NCBI RefSeq assembly: GCF_024652905.1 | Contig: NZ_CP102428.1 | Coordinates: 694,501-758,500, forward strand | Source of the DNA: Pseudomonas oryzihabitans | Lineage (GTDB): Bacteria; Pseudomonadota; Gammaproteobacteria; Pseudomonadales; Pseudomonadaceae | Direction of reading: 5' to 3' | DNA: 64,000 nucleotides | In this document: positions 46,486 through 55,051 of the stretch, piece after piece | Numbering within the stretch: position 1 is the stretch's first letter | How the letters are laid out: every line of letters starts with the position of its first letter | Notes under the pieces: model-generated | The model's input: the letters and a program-made list of their open reading frames with translations, nothing else | Databases searched by the model: none | Told to the model about the DNA's origin: nothing | Made by a program: the position numbers and the translations under genes

Positions 46486-47412
46486 TCAGTTCAGACCCAG
46501 CTCCTGCCAGACCTGGGTCGCGGTGTGATGGAGGATGCCGTGGCGGCGGGCGAGGGCCAGGCGATCGGCCGAATAGCCGCCGCCGATGACCCCTACCACC
46601 GGTATATCCGCCGCCAGGCAGCGCCGCAAGACCAGGCCGTCGCGGGCGGCGAGGCCAGCGTCGGTCAGGTCCAGATAGCCGAGGGCATCGTCGCGATGGA
46701 CGTCCACCCCGGCGTCGTAGAGCACCACGTCGGGCTGATGGAGCGGCAGCAGGTAGCCCAGGGCGTCGTCGAGCACCCGCAGGTAGCCGGCGTCGTCCAG
46801 CCCGCGCGGCAGGGGGATGTCCCAGTCGCTCTGCGCCTTGCGCGCCGGATAGTTGGTGGCGCAGTGCAGGGAGACGGTGACGGCGTCCGGCACCTCGGCG
46901 AGGATGCGTGCCGTGCCATCGCCCTGGTGCACATCGCAATCCAGGATCAGCACCCGTCCGGCGCGCCCGCTTTCCAGCAGCGACAGCGCCAGGATCGCCA
47001 GGTCGTTGAAGATGCAGAAGCCGGCCGGATAGTCGTGATGCGCATGATGGGTACCCCCGGCGAGGTGACAGGCCAGGCCATGACGCAGCGCCAATTCCAG
47101 GGTGAGCAGGGAGCCGCCCACGGCGCGGATGGTGCGGCGCACCAGGGCTTCGCTCCAGGGCAGGCCCAGCTGGCGCTGCAGCGGCGGTGCCAACTCTCCG
47201 GCCTGGAAGGCCCGGATGTAGTCCGGTGCATGGGCCAGCGTCAGCAACTCGTCCGGGCAGGGTTCGGGGCGCCGCCAGTTATCGGCGCCCAGGATGCCGC
47301 TGGCACTCAGGTGCTCGTGCAGCAGACGGAATTTCTCCATCGGAAAGCGATGGCCGGCGGGGAAGGACGGACTGTAGTCCTCGTGGTAGACCAGCGGCAG
47401 GCGGGCGCTCAA
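46486..47412 (-). CDS. Histone deacetylase-family (acetoin utilisation-like) hydrolase
   Basis: This 308-residue zinc hydrolase has the arginase-like HDAC fold. Catalytic residues visible are GGTHHAHHDYPAGFC (His-His dyad), ILDCDVHQGDGTA (zinc Asp and His) and VLYDAGVDVHRDDALG (third ligand). Bacterial members remove acyl groups from polyamines, acetoin-pathway enzymes or proteins. The start overlaps the ExoD-like gene's stop (ATGA), so the pair is coupled. The native substrate cannot be named. Confidence 0.92.
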   Translation of the reverse strand: MSARLPLVYHEDYSPSFPAGHRFPMEKFRLLHEHLSASGILGADNWRRPEPCPDELLTLAHAPDYIRAFQAGELAPPLQRQLGLPWSEALVRRTIRAVGGSLLTLELALRHGLACHLAGGTHHAHHDYPAGFCIFNDLAILALSLLESGRAGRVLILDCDVHQGDGTARILAEVPDAVTVSLHCATNYPARKAQSDWDIPLPRGLDDAGYLRVLDDALGYLLPLHQPDVVLYDAGVDVHRDDALGYLDLTDAGLAARDGLVLRRCLAADIPVVGVIGGGYSADRLALARRHGILHHTATQVWQELGLN

Positions 47413-48041
47413 AACACCAGGAGCTCCAGGATGAACCAGAGGATACCGGTGCAGAAACCCAGCGCCAGGAGGAACAGCAGGCCGTCACGGGCGATCAGCG
47501 ACAGGGCGAAAGAGGTCAGCGCCAGGCCCGCCGTGGTGTTGGCGAAGGGCACCAGATCCAGCACCGGCATGGTCGCGGCGATCAGGATGCAGAGCAGGGC
47601 GGTGACGAAATGCGCGGGCCGCGAGGTGAGCACCCGCAGGCGCGACTTGACAACCTTGTCCACCCAGCGCGCCGGCCGCTGCAACAGGCGCAACGACTTG
47701 CGCAATTTGCCGCGCGAGACCGAGCGCTGCAGCACCCAGCGCGGCAGCCAGAAGTGGTCACGCCCCATCAGCAACTGGCCGCTCACCAGCATGACGAAGA
47801 CGGCGATGGCGGTAGCGATGCCGGGAATGCCGGTCAGCGGCGAGATCGCCAGTACCCCTGGCAAGAGGATCATGGGACCAAAGGAGCGACTGCCGATGGC
47901 ATCGATCAGGTGCTGCACCGAGACCTGGCTGGGGCTGTTGCCCACCCGCTCCAGACAGGCCAGAAAGCTCTGAAGGTCCACCGGGCCATCCTGCCCGGTG
48001 TCGCAGCTGGCGGGCTCGCGCTCCAGGGCTTCGTCCTTCAT
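47409..48041 (-). CDS. ExoD-like membrane protein
   Basis: This 210-residue protein of the ExoD family has DLQSFLACLERVG, then the conserved RSFGPMILLPGVLAISPLTG. Four to five hydrophobic helices follow, ending in LLALGFCTGILWFILELLVF. In Rhizobium, ExoD affects exopolysaccharide production and alkali tolerance; the molecular role is not known. It lies between the HDAC-like gene and the LOV kinase gene, with 4-bp overlaps on both sides, so all three are probably one operon. Confidence 0.9.
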   Translation of the reverse strand: MKDEALEREPASCDTGQDGPVDLQSFLACLERVGNSPSQVSVQHLIDAIGSRSFGPMILLPGVLAISPLTGIPGIATAIAVFVMLVSGQLLMGRDHFWLPRWVLQRSVSRGKLRKSLRLLQRPARWVDKVVKSRLRVLTSRPAHFVTALLCILIAATMPVLDLVPFANTTAGLALTSFALSLIARDGLLFLLALGFCTGILWFILELLVF

Positions 48042-49654
48042 GGCTGGGCGCTGTCCAGCATGCGGCGGATCCAGCGGGTCAAATCCTGGCGGCCATAGGG
48101 CTTGTTGAGAATGGGGAAGCGCTCGCCGTTGCCTTCCTCCAGTTCCAGGGCGTTGTTGGCATAGCCCGTGGTGAGCAGGATGCGCAGCTCGGGCCGGCGC
48201 CGCTGCGCCTCCTTGGCCAACATCACGCCATTCATGCCGCCGGGCATGATCAGGTCGCTGAATAGCAGGTCGATGGCGGGTTCGCGGGCAAGGATGTCCA
48301 GCGCCTGCTGGCCATTGTGGGCGACCAGCACCTGGTAGCCGGTCTCTTCCAGAATGGCCTGGGCCAGGGCCGCCACGTCCGGGCGATCGTCCACCACCAG
48401 GATGGTCTCGGAACCGCCGCCGTCCTCGTGGGGGGTTGGCAGGGGCGCCGGATGCTCGCGCGCCTCTTCTTCGGAGACGGGGAAGTAGAGACGCACCGAG
48501 GTGCCTATGCCGACTTCCGAATAGAGCCTCACCAGGCCGCCCGACTGCTTGAGAAAGCCATAGACCATGGACAGGCCCAAGCCGCTGCCCTGACCTTCGT
48601 CACGGGTAGTGAAGAAAGGATCCAGGGCCCGACCGAGTACGTCGGTGGACATGCCGCAGCCGGTGTCGGTCAGGGCGATGCAGACATAGTGCCCCTGGGC
48701 CAGGCCGCCGTGGGCCAGATCCTGGCCATTGACCTCGACGTTGAGGGTCTCCAGGGTCAGGGTGCCGGTACCTCGCTCCTGCATGGCCAGGCGGGCGTTA
48801 TCGACGATATTGAGCAGCGCCGTCTCCAGCTGAATCGGATCGAGCCGGCAATTCCACAAGGCCGGTGCCGGCCGGAAGATGAAGCGGAAGGGCCCGCCCA
48901 GCGCCTGGGACAGGCGCCCCTGACGGGCCTCGATGAGTTTGTTCAGGTCCACCGCGCGCCCGGTCAGGCGCTGCTTGCGGGCAAAGGCCAGCAGCTGCTG
49001 GGTCAGGGTGGCTGCCCGATTCACCGCATCGCGGGTGTTGTCGACATGGCGCTTGGCCTTGTCCTTGTCCAGTTCCGGACGATCCAGATTGATCCTCAGG
49101 ATGTCCAGGTAGCCGACCATCACCTGCAGCAGGTTGTTGAAGTCGTGGGCGATGCCCCCGGTGAGCTGGCCGAGGGCTTCCATCTTCTGCGCCTGCCGCA
49201 GGGCGTCCTCGGCGTCGCGGCGGCGGGAGACGTCCAGCTGCGAGGCGAAGTAGTAGAGCAGCTGGCCCTGGGGATCGAGCACCGGGGAGATGAACAGCGC
49301 ATTCCAGAAGGTCGAACCATCCTTGCGGTAGTTCAGCAATTCAATGTCGCAATCCCGTTGCTCGCGTAGCGCGCTGCGGATTTCAGCGATGTGTTCCGGG
49401 CGCGTGTCCGGCCCCTGCAGGAAGCGGCAGTTACGGCCCATGACCTCGTCCAGCGCGTAGCCCGTGGTGCGCAGGAAGGACTCGTTGGCGAAGATGATCG
49501 GATTATCCGGCTGGTGCGGATCCGTCACGATCATCGGCATCCGGGTCTTTTTCACGGCGGCAAAGAAGATGTCGTCGTGCCCGAGACCCTTGCCCAGCTC
49601 CGCGATCTTGGCCGCGGACGGATGGGGAGACGAGGCGTTGGCGGTTTCGGTCAT
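48038..49654 (-). CDS. LOV-domain hybrid histidine kinase (blue-light receptor)
   Basis: This 538-residue cytoplasmic sensor has, in order, a LOV domain (residues about 30-145), a kinase core and a receiver. The LOV core motif is GRNCRFLQG with Cys76, which forms the light-induced FMN adduct; the flanking residues, including [19 protein letters not shown], complete the FMN pocket. Kinase motifs are H-box [15 protein letters not shown]-box [12 protein letters not shown] and G-box DTGCGMS...[12 protein letters not shown]. The receiver is [17 protein letters not shown] with [12 protein letters not shown]. Architecture and length match the LOV-HK of P. syringae. It overlaps the ExoD-like gene start by 4 bp. 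Confidence 0.93.
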   Translation of the reverse strand: MTETANASSPHPSAAKIAELGKGLGHDDIFFAAVKKTRMPMIVTDPHQPDNPIIFANESFLRTTGYALDEVMGRNCRFLQGPDTRPEHIAEIRSALREQRDCDIELLNYRKDGSTFWNALFISPVLDPQGQLLYYFASQLDVSRRRDAEDALRQAQKMEALGQLTGGIAHDFNNLLQVMVGYLDILRINLDRPELDKDKAKRHVDNTRDAVNRAATLTQQLLAFARKQRLTGRAVDLNKLIEARQGRLSQALGGPFRFIFRPAPALWNCRLDPIQLETALLNIVDNARLAMQERGTGTLTLETLNVEVNGQDLAHGGLAQGHYVCIALTDTGCGMSTDVLGRALDPFFTTRDEGQGSGLGLSMVYGFLKQSGGLVRLYSEVGIGTSVRLYFPVSEEEAREHPAPLPTPHEDGGGSETILVVDDRPDVAALAQAILEETGYQVLVAHNGQQALDILAREPAIDLLFSDLIMPGGMNGVMLAKEAQRRRPELRILLTTGYANNALELEEGNGERFPILNKPYGRQDLTRWIRRMLDSAQP

Positions 49655-49824
49655 GGGGAGGAAGCCTGCGAGCGGACAGCGGTACCCTCATTGTGACCGC
49701 TTATGGGGCCACAAGCTCCACCAGTTATCGTCATACGATGAGTAATGTGTCTGGAAGCACGGCGAACGCACAGGATTTGACCGGTTTGCGTATGATGATC
49801 GCTCTCTGTCAAGGAACCCTTCCC

Positions 49825-50685
49825 ATGAGCAAGGTGCTGGACAACCTGGTCGAACTGCTGACCCTCGAATCCCTGGCCCCCGATCTGTATCGCGGCGGCA
49901 GCCAGGATCTCGGCTTTCCCCAGCTCTTTGGTGGGCAGGTGCTGGGGCAGGCGCTGTCAGCGGCCAGCCAGACCGTGCCCGAGGCGCGCCAGGTGCACTC
50001 CCTGCATGGCTATTTCCTGCGCGCCGGTTCGGCCGTGGAGGCGGTGACCTACCAGGTGGATCGCATCCGCGACGGGGGTAGCTTTTCCACCCGCCGGGTC
50101 ACTGCCTTCCAGGGTGAACAGCCGATCTTTTTCTGCAGCGCTTCCTTCCATATCGAAGAGCCGGGCTTCGAGCACCAGACCACCATGCCGGACGTGCCCG
50201 CGCCCGAGACGCTGCAATCGGAGATCGCCCACGCGCAGAAGTACGCCGAGCTGATTCCTTCGCCCTTGCGCGACAAGCTGCTCGGGCCGCGGCCGATCGA
50301 GATGCGCCCGGTGGTCTTTACCGACCCCTTCAAGCCGGAGCCCACCGAGCCGGTTCGCCACGTCTGGTTCCGCGCCACCGGCGATCTGCCGGACCAGCCG
50401 GCGCTGCATCGCTATCTGCTGGCCTATGCCTCGGACTTCAATCTGCTGCCCAGCTCGCTGCTGCCCCACGGCACCAGTTTCTGGGATCGCTCGCTGCAGA
50501 TCGCCAGCCTCGACCATGCGGTCTGGTTCCACCGCGATTTCCGCCTGGACGACTGGTTGCTCTACGCCATCGACAGTCCCTGGGCCGGCGGGGCTCGCGG
50601 TCTGTGCCGCGGCAGCATCTACAACCGCGCGGGACAGCTGGTGGCCTCGGTGGCCCAGGAAGGACTGATTCGCAAACGCGGCTGA
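49825..50685 (+). CDS. tesB: Acyl-CoA thioesterase II
   Basis: This 286-residue double hot-dog thioesterase hydrolyses medium- and long-chain acyl-CoA. The start at 49825 (AAGGAAC site) gives MSKVLDNLVELLTLESLAPD; upstream frame is not conserved. Family features are FGGQVLGQALSAASQTVPEA and the C-terminal LDHAVWFHRDFRLDDWLLY with the catalytic Asp, then GSIYNRAGQLVASVAQEGL. Length equals E. coli TesB. It is divergent from the LOV kinase, with 170 bp between starts. Confidence 0.95.
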   Translation: MSKVLDNLVELLTLESLAPDLYRGGSQDLGFPQLFGGQVLGQALSAASQTVPEARQVHSLHGYFLRAGSAVEAVTYQVDRIRDGGSFSTRRVTAFQGEQPIFFCSASFHIEEPGFEHQTTMPDVPAPETLQSEIAHAQKYAELIPSPLRDKLLGPRPIEMRPVVFTDPFKPEPTEPVRHVWFRATGDLPDQPALHRYLLAYASDFNLLPSSLLPHGTSFWDRSLQIASLDHAVWFHRDFRLDDWLLYAIDSPWAGGARGLCRGSIYNRAGQLVASVAQEGLIRKRG

Positions 50686-50797
50686 GACCAAGCCCTCTAG
50701 CTGGCTATTTCGGTAGCACCCTTATAGGCTCTTGCCTGCGAAGCACCGGGCGCCTAGTTAGGCGTCCCAGACACATCATTAGTTTGAGGCATCGTTC

Positions 50798-52246
50798 TTG
50801 AATCGACTCGAGCGCGTCGTAACCGGTATCCAGGGGCTGGATGAGATCTTGAAGGGAGGCCTGGTTGCAGGCGCGTCCTATGTCATCCAGGGCCGTCCGG
50901 GCTCCGGCAAATCGATCATGGCCAATCAGATCGCCTTCAACCATGTGCGCGGCGGTGGCCGGGTGCTGTTCGCAACCATGCTGTCGGAAACCCATGAGCG
51001 GATGTTCCAGTTCTTTTCCACGCTGGATTTCTTCGACCGCTCCTGCATCGGGGATCAGGTCCAGTACCTGAGCGCCTTCGATACCATGGAAGGCGAGGGG
51101 TTGGATGAGGTCGTGCGTCTCCTGCGGCGAGAAATCAGCCGGCAAAAGGCTAGTCTGCTGGTGGTGGATGGTCTGCTCAACGCTCGGTCGCGTGCGGAAA
51201 CGCCCATAGACACCAAGAAGTTCATCGCCGAGTTGCAGGGGCATGCGGCCTTTGCCGGTTGCACGGTGATCTTTCTCACCAGCGCGCGTCTCGAAGACGG
51301 TAGCCCGGAGCACACCATGGTCGATGGCGTGCTGGATCTGCACGAGGAAGAGATCGGCAGTCGCACCATCCGCCGTCTGGCACTGCGCAAGACTCGCGGT
51401 AGCGGCGCGTTGCCGGGCTTCCACGAATTCACCATCTCCGATGCCGGCATCACCGTGTTTCCACGGTTGGAAACTCTCTATCGCGATCCCTCGGTGGGCG
51501 CGACCTACCGCTTTGGGCACCAGCGCGTAACCAGCGGCGTGGCTTCGCTGGATGCGATGATCGAGAACGGGCTACCGGAAAGCTCGACCACCTTGCTCAT
51601 GGGGCCTTCGGGTGCCGGCAAGACGTCCATCTCGCTGAATTTCCTGGCCGCCTGCACGTCCGAGGCCCCCGGTCTGATGTTCAGCTTCTATGAACCGCCG
51701 GAGCGGCTGCAGCTCAAGGCCGACGCCCTGGGGCTCGATCTGGCCGGCCGTATCGATCAGGGCGCGCTGCACATGCACTGGCAGCCCACGACCGAGTTGC
51801 GCCTTGATGAAGTGGGTCTGAAGCTGCTGGCGCTGGTCCAGCAGCACGGCATCAAACGGCTGGTGATCGACAGTCTGGGCGCCATTGCCCGCTTCGCCTT
51901 GCCCCAGGGGCGGCTCATCGAATACTTCAGTGCATTACTGAACGAGCTGCGTACCCAGGGCGTCACAGTTCTAGCTACCTGGGAACTACGGGACATGTTT
52001 GGCGCGGATATAGCAGCGCCGGCTCCCGAACTTTCCAGCATGGTGGACAATCTGATTTTGCTGCGATTCGTCGAGGCCGAGGCGGAGATCAAAAGAGTTC
52101 TGTCCATCCTCAAGGTGCGGGATAGCCTTTATGACCCCTCGCTACGCGAGATGGTGATAGACAACTCGGGAATCGAACTGAAAAAGGCGTTCAAAGACAT
52201 GGTGAAGGTGCTTTCCGGTTCAGCCATGCCCTCAATACAACCATGA
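50798..52246 (+). CDS. KaiC-like dual RecA-fold ATPase
   Basis: This 482-residue protein has two KaiC/RecA domains. Domain 1 carries Walker A IQGRPGSGKSIMANQ and a catalytic Glu near FATMLSETHERMFQF. Domain 2 has LLMGPSGAGKTSISLN and FSFYEPPERLQLKADALGL. It begins with TTG at 50798, preceded by TTTGAGGC. KaiC relatives outside cyanobacteria act in stress adaptation and phase regulation, often paired with histidine kinases. No KaiA or KaiB is seen. The gene is followed by a single-domain receiver after 25 bp. Confidence 0.9.
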   Translation: MNRLERVVTGIQGLDEILKGGLVAGASYVIQGRPGSGKSIMANQIAFNHVRGGGRVLFATMLSETHERMFQFFSTLDFFDRSCIGDQVQYLSAFDTMEGEGLDEVVRLLRREISRQKASLLVVDGLLNARSRAETPIDTKKFIAELQGHAAFAGCTVIFLTSARLEDGSPEHTMVDGVLDLHEEEIGSRTIRRLALRKTRGSGALPGFHEFTISDAGITVFPRLETLYRDPSVGATYRFGHQRVTSGVASLDAMIENGLPESSTTLLMGPSGAGKTSISLNFLAACTSEAPGLMFSFYEPPERLQLKADALGLDLAGRIDQGALHMHWQPTTELRLDEVGLKLLALVQQHGIKRLVIDSLGAIARFALPQGRLIEYFSALLNELRTQGVTVLATWELRDMFGADIAAPAPELSSMVDNLILLRFVEAEAEIKRVLSILKVRDSLYDPSLREMVIDNSGIELKKAFKDMVKVLSGSAMPSIQP

Positions 52247-52271
52247 TCGCGTCGGCTGGGAGAGTCTCCAC

Positions 52272-52640
52272 ATGACGACGATACTGGTAGTCGATGACGA
52301 ATTTCTGATAGCGGACATCCTGGCCTTCGCTCTTGAAGACGAAGGCTACATGGTGGTCAAGGCGAGCAACGGCCGCCGAGCGCTTGATGTCTTCGATCGA
52401 GAACTACCGTCGCTGGTCATCACCGACTTCATGATGCCGGTGATGAATGGTCGCGAATTAGCGGAGGCCCTGCGCGAACGCCAGGGCCTGCAACACCTGC
52501 CCATCATCCTGATGAGCGGTGCCCAGGCGCACCTGGCCCAGGAAAGCGCTGAGCTGTTCGATGCCGTGTTCCAGAAGCCCTTCAACATCGGTGATATCGT
52601 GGACACGGTGCGCAAGCACCTCGTTGCCCTGGAATCCTGA
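52272..52640 (+). CDS. Single-domain response regulator
   Basis: This 122-residue protein contains only a receiver domain: TILVVDDEFLIADILAFALE, the phosphoacceptor in LVITDFMMPVMNG, the Ser in ILMSGAQAH and the conserved Lys in VFQKPFNIGDI. No output domain is attached, so it works through protein contact. It is cotranscribed with the KaiC-like gene, whose stop is 25 bp before its start, and ends at a strong terminator. Partners may include a histidine kinase such as the nearby LOV kinase, but that is only a proximity argument. Confidence 0.92.
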   Translation: MTTILVVDDEFLIADILAFALEDEGYMVVKASNGRRALDVFDRELPSLVITDFMMPVMNGRELAEALRERQGLQHLPIILMSGAQAHLAQESAELFDAVFQKPFNIGDIVDTVRKHLVALES

Positions 52641-52643
52641 GCG

Positions 52644-52693
52644 AGCCCCAAAACAAAAAGGCCTGTCTGAGCAGGCCTTTTTGTTTTGGGGCT
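52644..52693. terminator. Bidirectional terminator with a perfect 22-bp stem
   Basis: AGCCCCAAAACAAAAAGGCC continues to a 22-base arm whose exact complement follows after a loop of TCTGAG. A-rich and T-rich tracts lie inside the stem, so each strand ends its hairpin with a T-run. It separates the receiver gene from the CsbD-like gene, which is convergent with it. Confidence 0.95.
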
Positions 52694-52721
52694 GACGCAT
52701 CGGCCAGCCCCGCGTCTCCGA

Positions 52722-52973
52722 TCAGGAGCGCGACAGCAGTACGCCCAGAACGAAACCAACACCGCCGGCGATGGCCAGGGCAGTGAAGGGTTTGTCGGCG
52801 GTCACGTTGCGTGCGCAGTCGATGGCCTGGCCATATTGCTCCTGCAGCTTGCCTTCCAGTTGACGGGCCTTGCCCTCGGCTTGCCAGTCGGCATTGCCGG
52901 TCGCGGCGCCGAAGCTGTCCTGGACCTTGCCGGTAGCGTCCTTGGCATTGCCTATGATCTGATCGGTATTCAT
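52722..52973 (-). CDS. CsbD-like protein with C-terminal membrane segment
   Basis: This 83-residue stress-type protein begins MNTDQIIGNAKDATGKVQDS, the signature of the CsbD family. The CsbD part is followed by a hydrophobic segment (FTALAIAGGVGFVLGVLLSRS) like that of DUF883/ElaB-type proteins, which anchors the protein in the inner membrane. CsbD family members are induced by stress in various bacteria; the function is unknown. It ends at the strong bidirectional terminator. Confidence 0.88.
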   Translation of the reverse strand: MNTDQIIGNAKDATGKVQDSFGAATGNADWQAEGKARQLEGKLQEQYGQAIDCARNVTADKPFTALAIAGGVGFVLGVLLSRS

Positions 52974-53109
52974 GAATGCACCTCGTGTTGGGAAACGGGA
53001 GAGGTCATGCCAAGCGGCATGCTTCCCTTATTGATCCGCGCCAGACGCATTTCGTTCAGGTCAATTTGCTGTTCGCGACATCCATCGCGGTTTTCAGCCG
53101 AGAGGAACC

Positions 53110-54513
53110 ATGATCTCCAACCGTATTTACGCCTTCTGCCTGCTGTCGCTGATGGCGGGTTGCAGCACCCAGCAGCCGCCTGCCGAACCGGTGACCAATG
53201 CCGAGGAGCTCTTCACCCGGCCCGTTATGGCTGAAAGCGTCCTGCGCCAGGGCTCTCGCCTGCAACTGGCGCTGGCCCTGGCGGATGGCGGCGCCGCGTT
53301 GGTGGCCTTGGATTGCGTGGATGAACAGGCCGAATTGCTCTTTCTGGAGGGCGATCAGCGCGTCTATCCCGGACGGGTGAATGGCTATGCCGCGCCCCTG
53401 GCGCTGAGCGCCGCCAAGGTCGAGGCGCTCAAGCAGCGTCCAGACGTGGCTGCGCTCTGCGCCCAGCCGGCCAGTGCGGATTGGCGTGTCCTCGCCAGCG
53501 GCGCCGGTGGCGACACCCTGGTCATCGACCGCAACAGCCTGGTGGACGCCAACGGGGTGCGCCGCTTCTGGGGAGGCCAACAGTTGCCCGTCCAGCTGCA
53601 GACGCCGCGCTATGGCGCTCCGGTGCGCCAGTGGCGCGAATCCCTGGCCGCCGACTGTACCGCGCGCCGTTATCTACTGCTGGCGCGTTACGGCCTGGAC
53701 GACACCGGGCGGATAACTGACAGCCAGCCAGGCGCCCAGGGGCAAGAGACCTTCGCTGCCGCTCCCGTCGAGCGGCGCACCCTGCTGGAAGCCGCCTGTG
53801 ACCGCCGGGATGCCTTACTGGCCACGCCACGCCTGGGCGGGATCAAGGCCGCCGCGACACCGCCGGCTGCACCGTCGCCCGCTGGCGAGTTGCCCGCGGC
53901 CCAGTCTCAGCCTCTGCAGGCGCTCAAGGCGCTGGCGCTGCCCGCGCCAGCCATGGCCGTGCAGCGCTTCGTGGAGGCGGGCGAGAGCCGTTACGATGGC
54001 CAGACCCAGGCCTATCGCGAAGAGGTCCGGGTCAGCCCTGGCGCGCAGCCAGGCTTGTTGCGCTTCAGCGCCCAGGGCAGGGCGGCACGGGTCGACTCGC
54101 TCAATTGGCGCGGGCTGATCGACCTGGTACGCCGCACCCGCCTCGACAACGGCAATCTGCCGGTGGAAGAACTCGCCAGCCTGGATCGACTGAGCTTCAG
54201 CGGCGACTGGCGGAGGCTCGCGGTGGGCAGCCAGATCGGCTACCAGGCCCGGCAGACCCTGACCGGCAATCTGAAAGGCGCGGAGCAGCGGGAGATCAAG
54301 CTGTCCTGCAAGGTGGTGGGCGAGGGTGAGGCGCGCAAGGTGCTGGCTACTCTCAGTGGCAGGGCCAAGACTCTCGAATGCCGACATGGCATCTCAGGCA
54401 ATGGTCCTTTGAGTCGCTGGACCTATCTGGAGGCCTATGGCTTGTTCCACCTGACCAGTGTCGGGGCAGGCCAGGCCATGGGCCTGGAAAAACAGCTGAG
54501 CGAGTTGCAATAG
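53110..54513 (+). CDS. Hypothetical lipoprotein
   Basis: This 467-residue protein starts with a lipoprotein signal (MISNRIYAFCLLSLMAGCST; lipobox LMAGC). The remainder is not recognised. It contains short Cys-bearing segments (VALDCVDEQAEL, DVAALCAQP, ESLAADCTARRY), a Pro/Ala-rich linker near residues 245-280, and a beta-rich C-terminal part (RFVEAGESRYDGQTQAY and onwards). The shape suggests two domains joined by a linker on the periplasmic face. The gene starts after GAGAGGAACC. Confidence 0.78.
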   Translation: MISNRIYAFCLLSLMAGCSTQQPPAEPVTNAEELFTRPVMAESVLRQGSRLQLALALADGGAALVALDCVDEQAELLFLEGDQRVYPGRVNGYAAPLALSAAKVEALKQRPDVAALCAQPASADWRVLASGAGGDTLVIDRNSLVDANGVRRFWGGQQLPVQLQTPRYGAPVRQWRESLAADCTARRYLLLARYGLDDTGRITDSQPGAQGQETFAAAPVERRTLLEAACDRRDALLATPRLGGIKAAATPPAAPSPAGELPAAQSQPLQALKALALPAPAMAVQRFVEAGESRYDGQTQAYREEVRVSPGAQPGLLRFSAQGRAARVDSLNWRGLIDLVRRTRLDNGNLPVEELASLDRLSFSGDWRRLAVGSQIGYQARQTLTGNLKGAEQREIKLSCKVVGEGEARKVLATLSGRAKTLECRHGISGNGPLSRWTYLEAYGLFHLTSVGAGQAMGLEKQLSELQ

Positions 54514-54571
54514 GCAGGGCAGCGCGCCTGGCCGATGAGCGAATGTCCGAGGCAGTATCAAGACGTTCCCT

Positions 54572-54602
54572 AGTGATATTTGCCTAATAGGTAAATATCA
54601 CT
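54572..54602. promoter_or_regulatory. 31-bp near-perfect AT-rich palindrome
   Basis: AGTGATATTTGCC and its complement (one mismatch) flank a TAATA centre, 82 bp before the small secreted protein gene. It looks like a binding site for a dimeric repressor rather than a terminator, as no T-run follows. No regulator gene of matching type is adjacent, other than the MerR-type cadR, whose sites look different. Confidence 0.6.
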
Positions 54603-54683
54603 CACCGAAACGCGACTTTTTGGCGGATTAGTACTGGGAGTATGCTTTGTCTATCGAAACAGCACAACCAAGAGGTATTCGCT

Positions 54684-54863
54684 ATGAAAGTCCTGGGTAT
54701 CCAAGCGCTCGTTGCCGTCCTGTTCATGGGCCTGTTGTCGGGTACCGCTTCCGCGGCCAGTCGCGACCTGTCCAGCAAGTCGATCCGGGCCAATGCCCAA
54801 GCGCAATTCCAGTCGGAACATCCCGCCCGTGCTTCCGCGCTGTACCAGAACAACGCCAACTAG
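54684..54863 (+). CDS. Small secreted protein
   Basis: This 59-residue precursor starts at ATG 54684 after AGAGG and has a clear signal peptide (MKVLGIQALVAVLFMGLLSG ending TASA). The mature peptide is about 33 residues and polar (ASRDLSSKSIRANAQAQFQS then EHPARASALYQNNAN). There are no cysteines. Nothing similar comes to mind. It stands alone between the palindrome and a strong terminator, which suggests a regulated, individually transcribed gene. Confidence 0.75.
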   Translation: MKVLGIQALVAVLFMGLLSGTASAASRDLSSKSIRANAQAQFQSEHPARASALYQNNAN

Positions 54864-54877
54864 TCTGATGTTTGTCG

Positions 54878-54917
54878 CGACGCCCCGGCGATCCACTCAT
54901 CGCCGGGGCGTCGTTTT
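54878..54917 (+). terminator. Intrinsic terminator after the small secreted protein gene
   Basis: CGACGCCCCGGCGAT and its exact complement form a 15-bp stem around CCACTC, followed by TTTTGTC. It begins 14 bp after the stop codon of the small secreted protein gene and is very strong. Confidence 0.95.
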
Positions 54918-55051
54918 GTCTTCCTGCACGTCCGCACCGGCTGAGCATCGCCAACGTCTCTTCCCACCGCCTGCCGGTAGTTCCAGAACCCTTGCCCCAG
55001 GGCCGCGAGCGCGTCAGGCTGTCCGGATGTCAGCGGAGCGAGAAGGGCACG

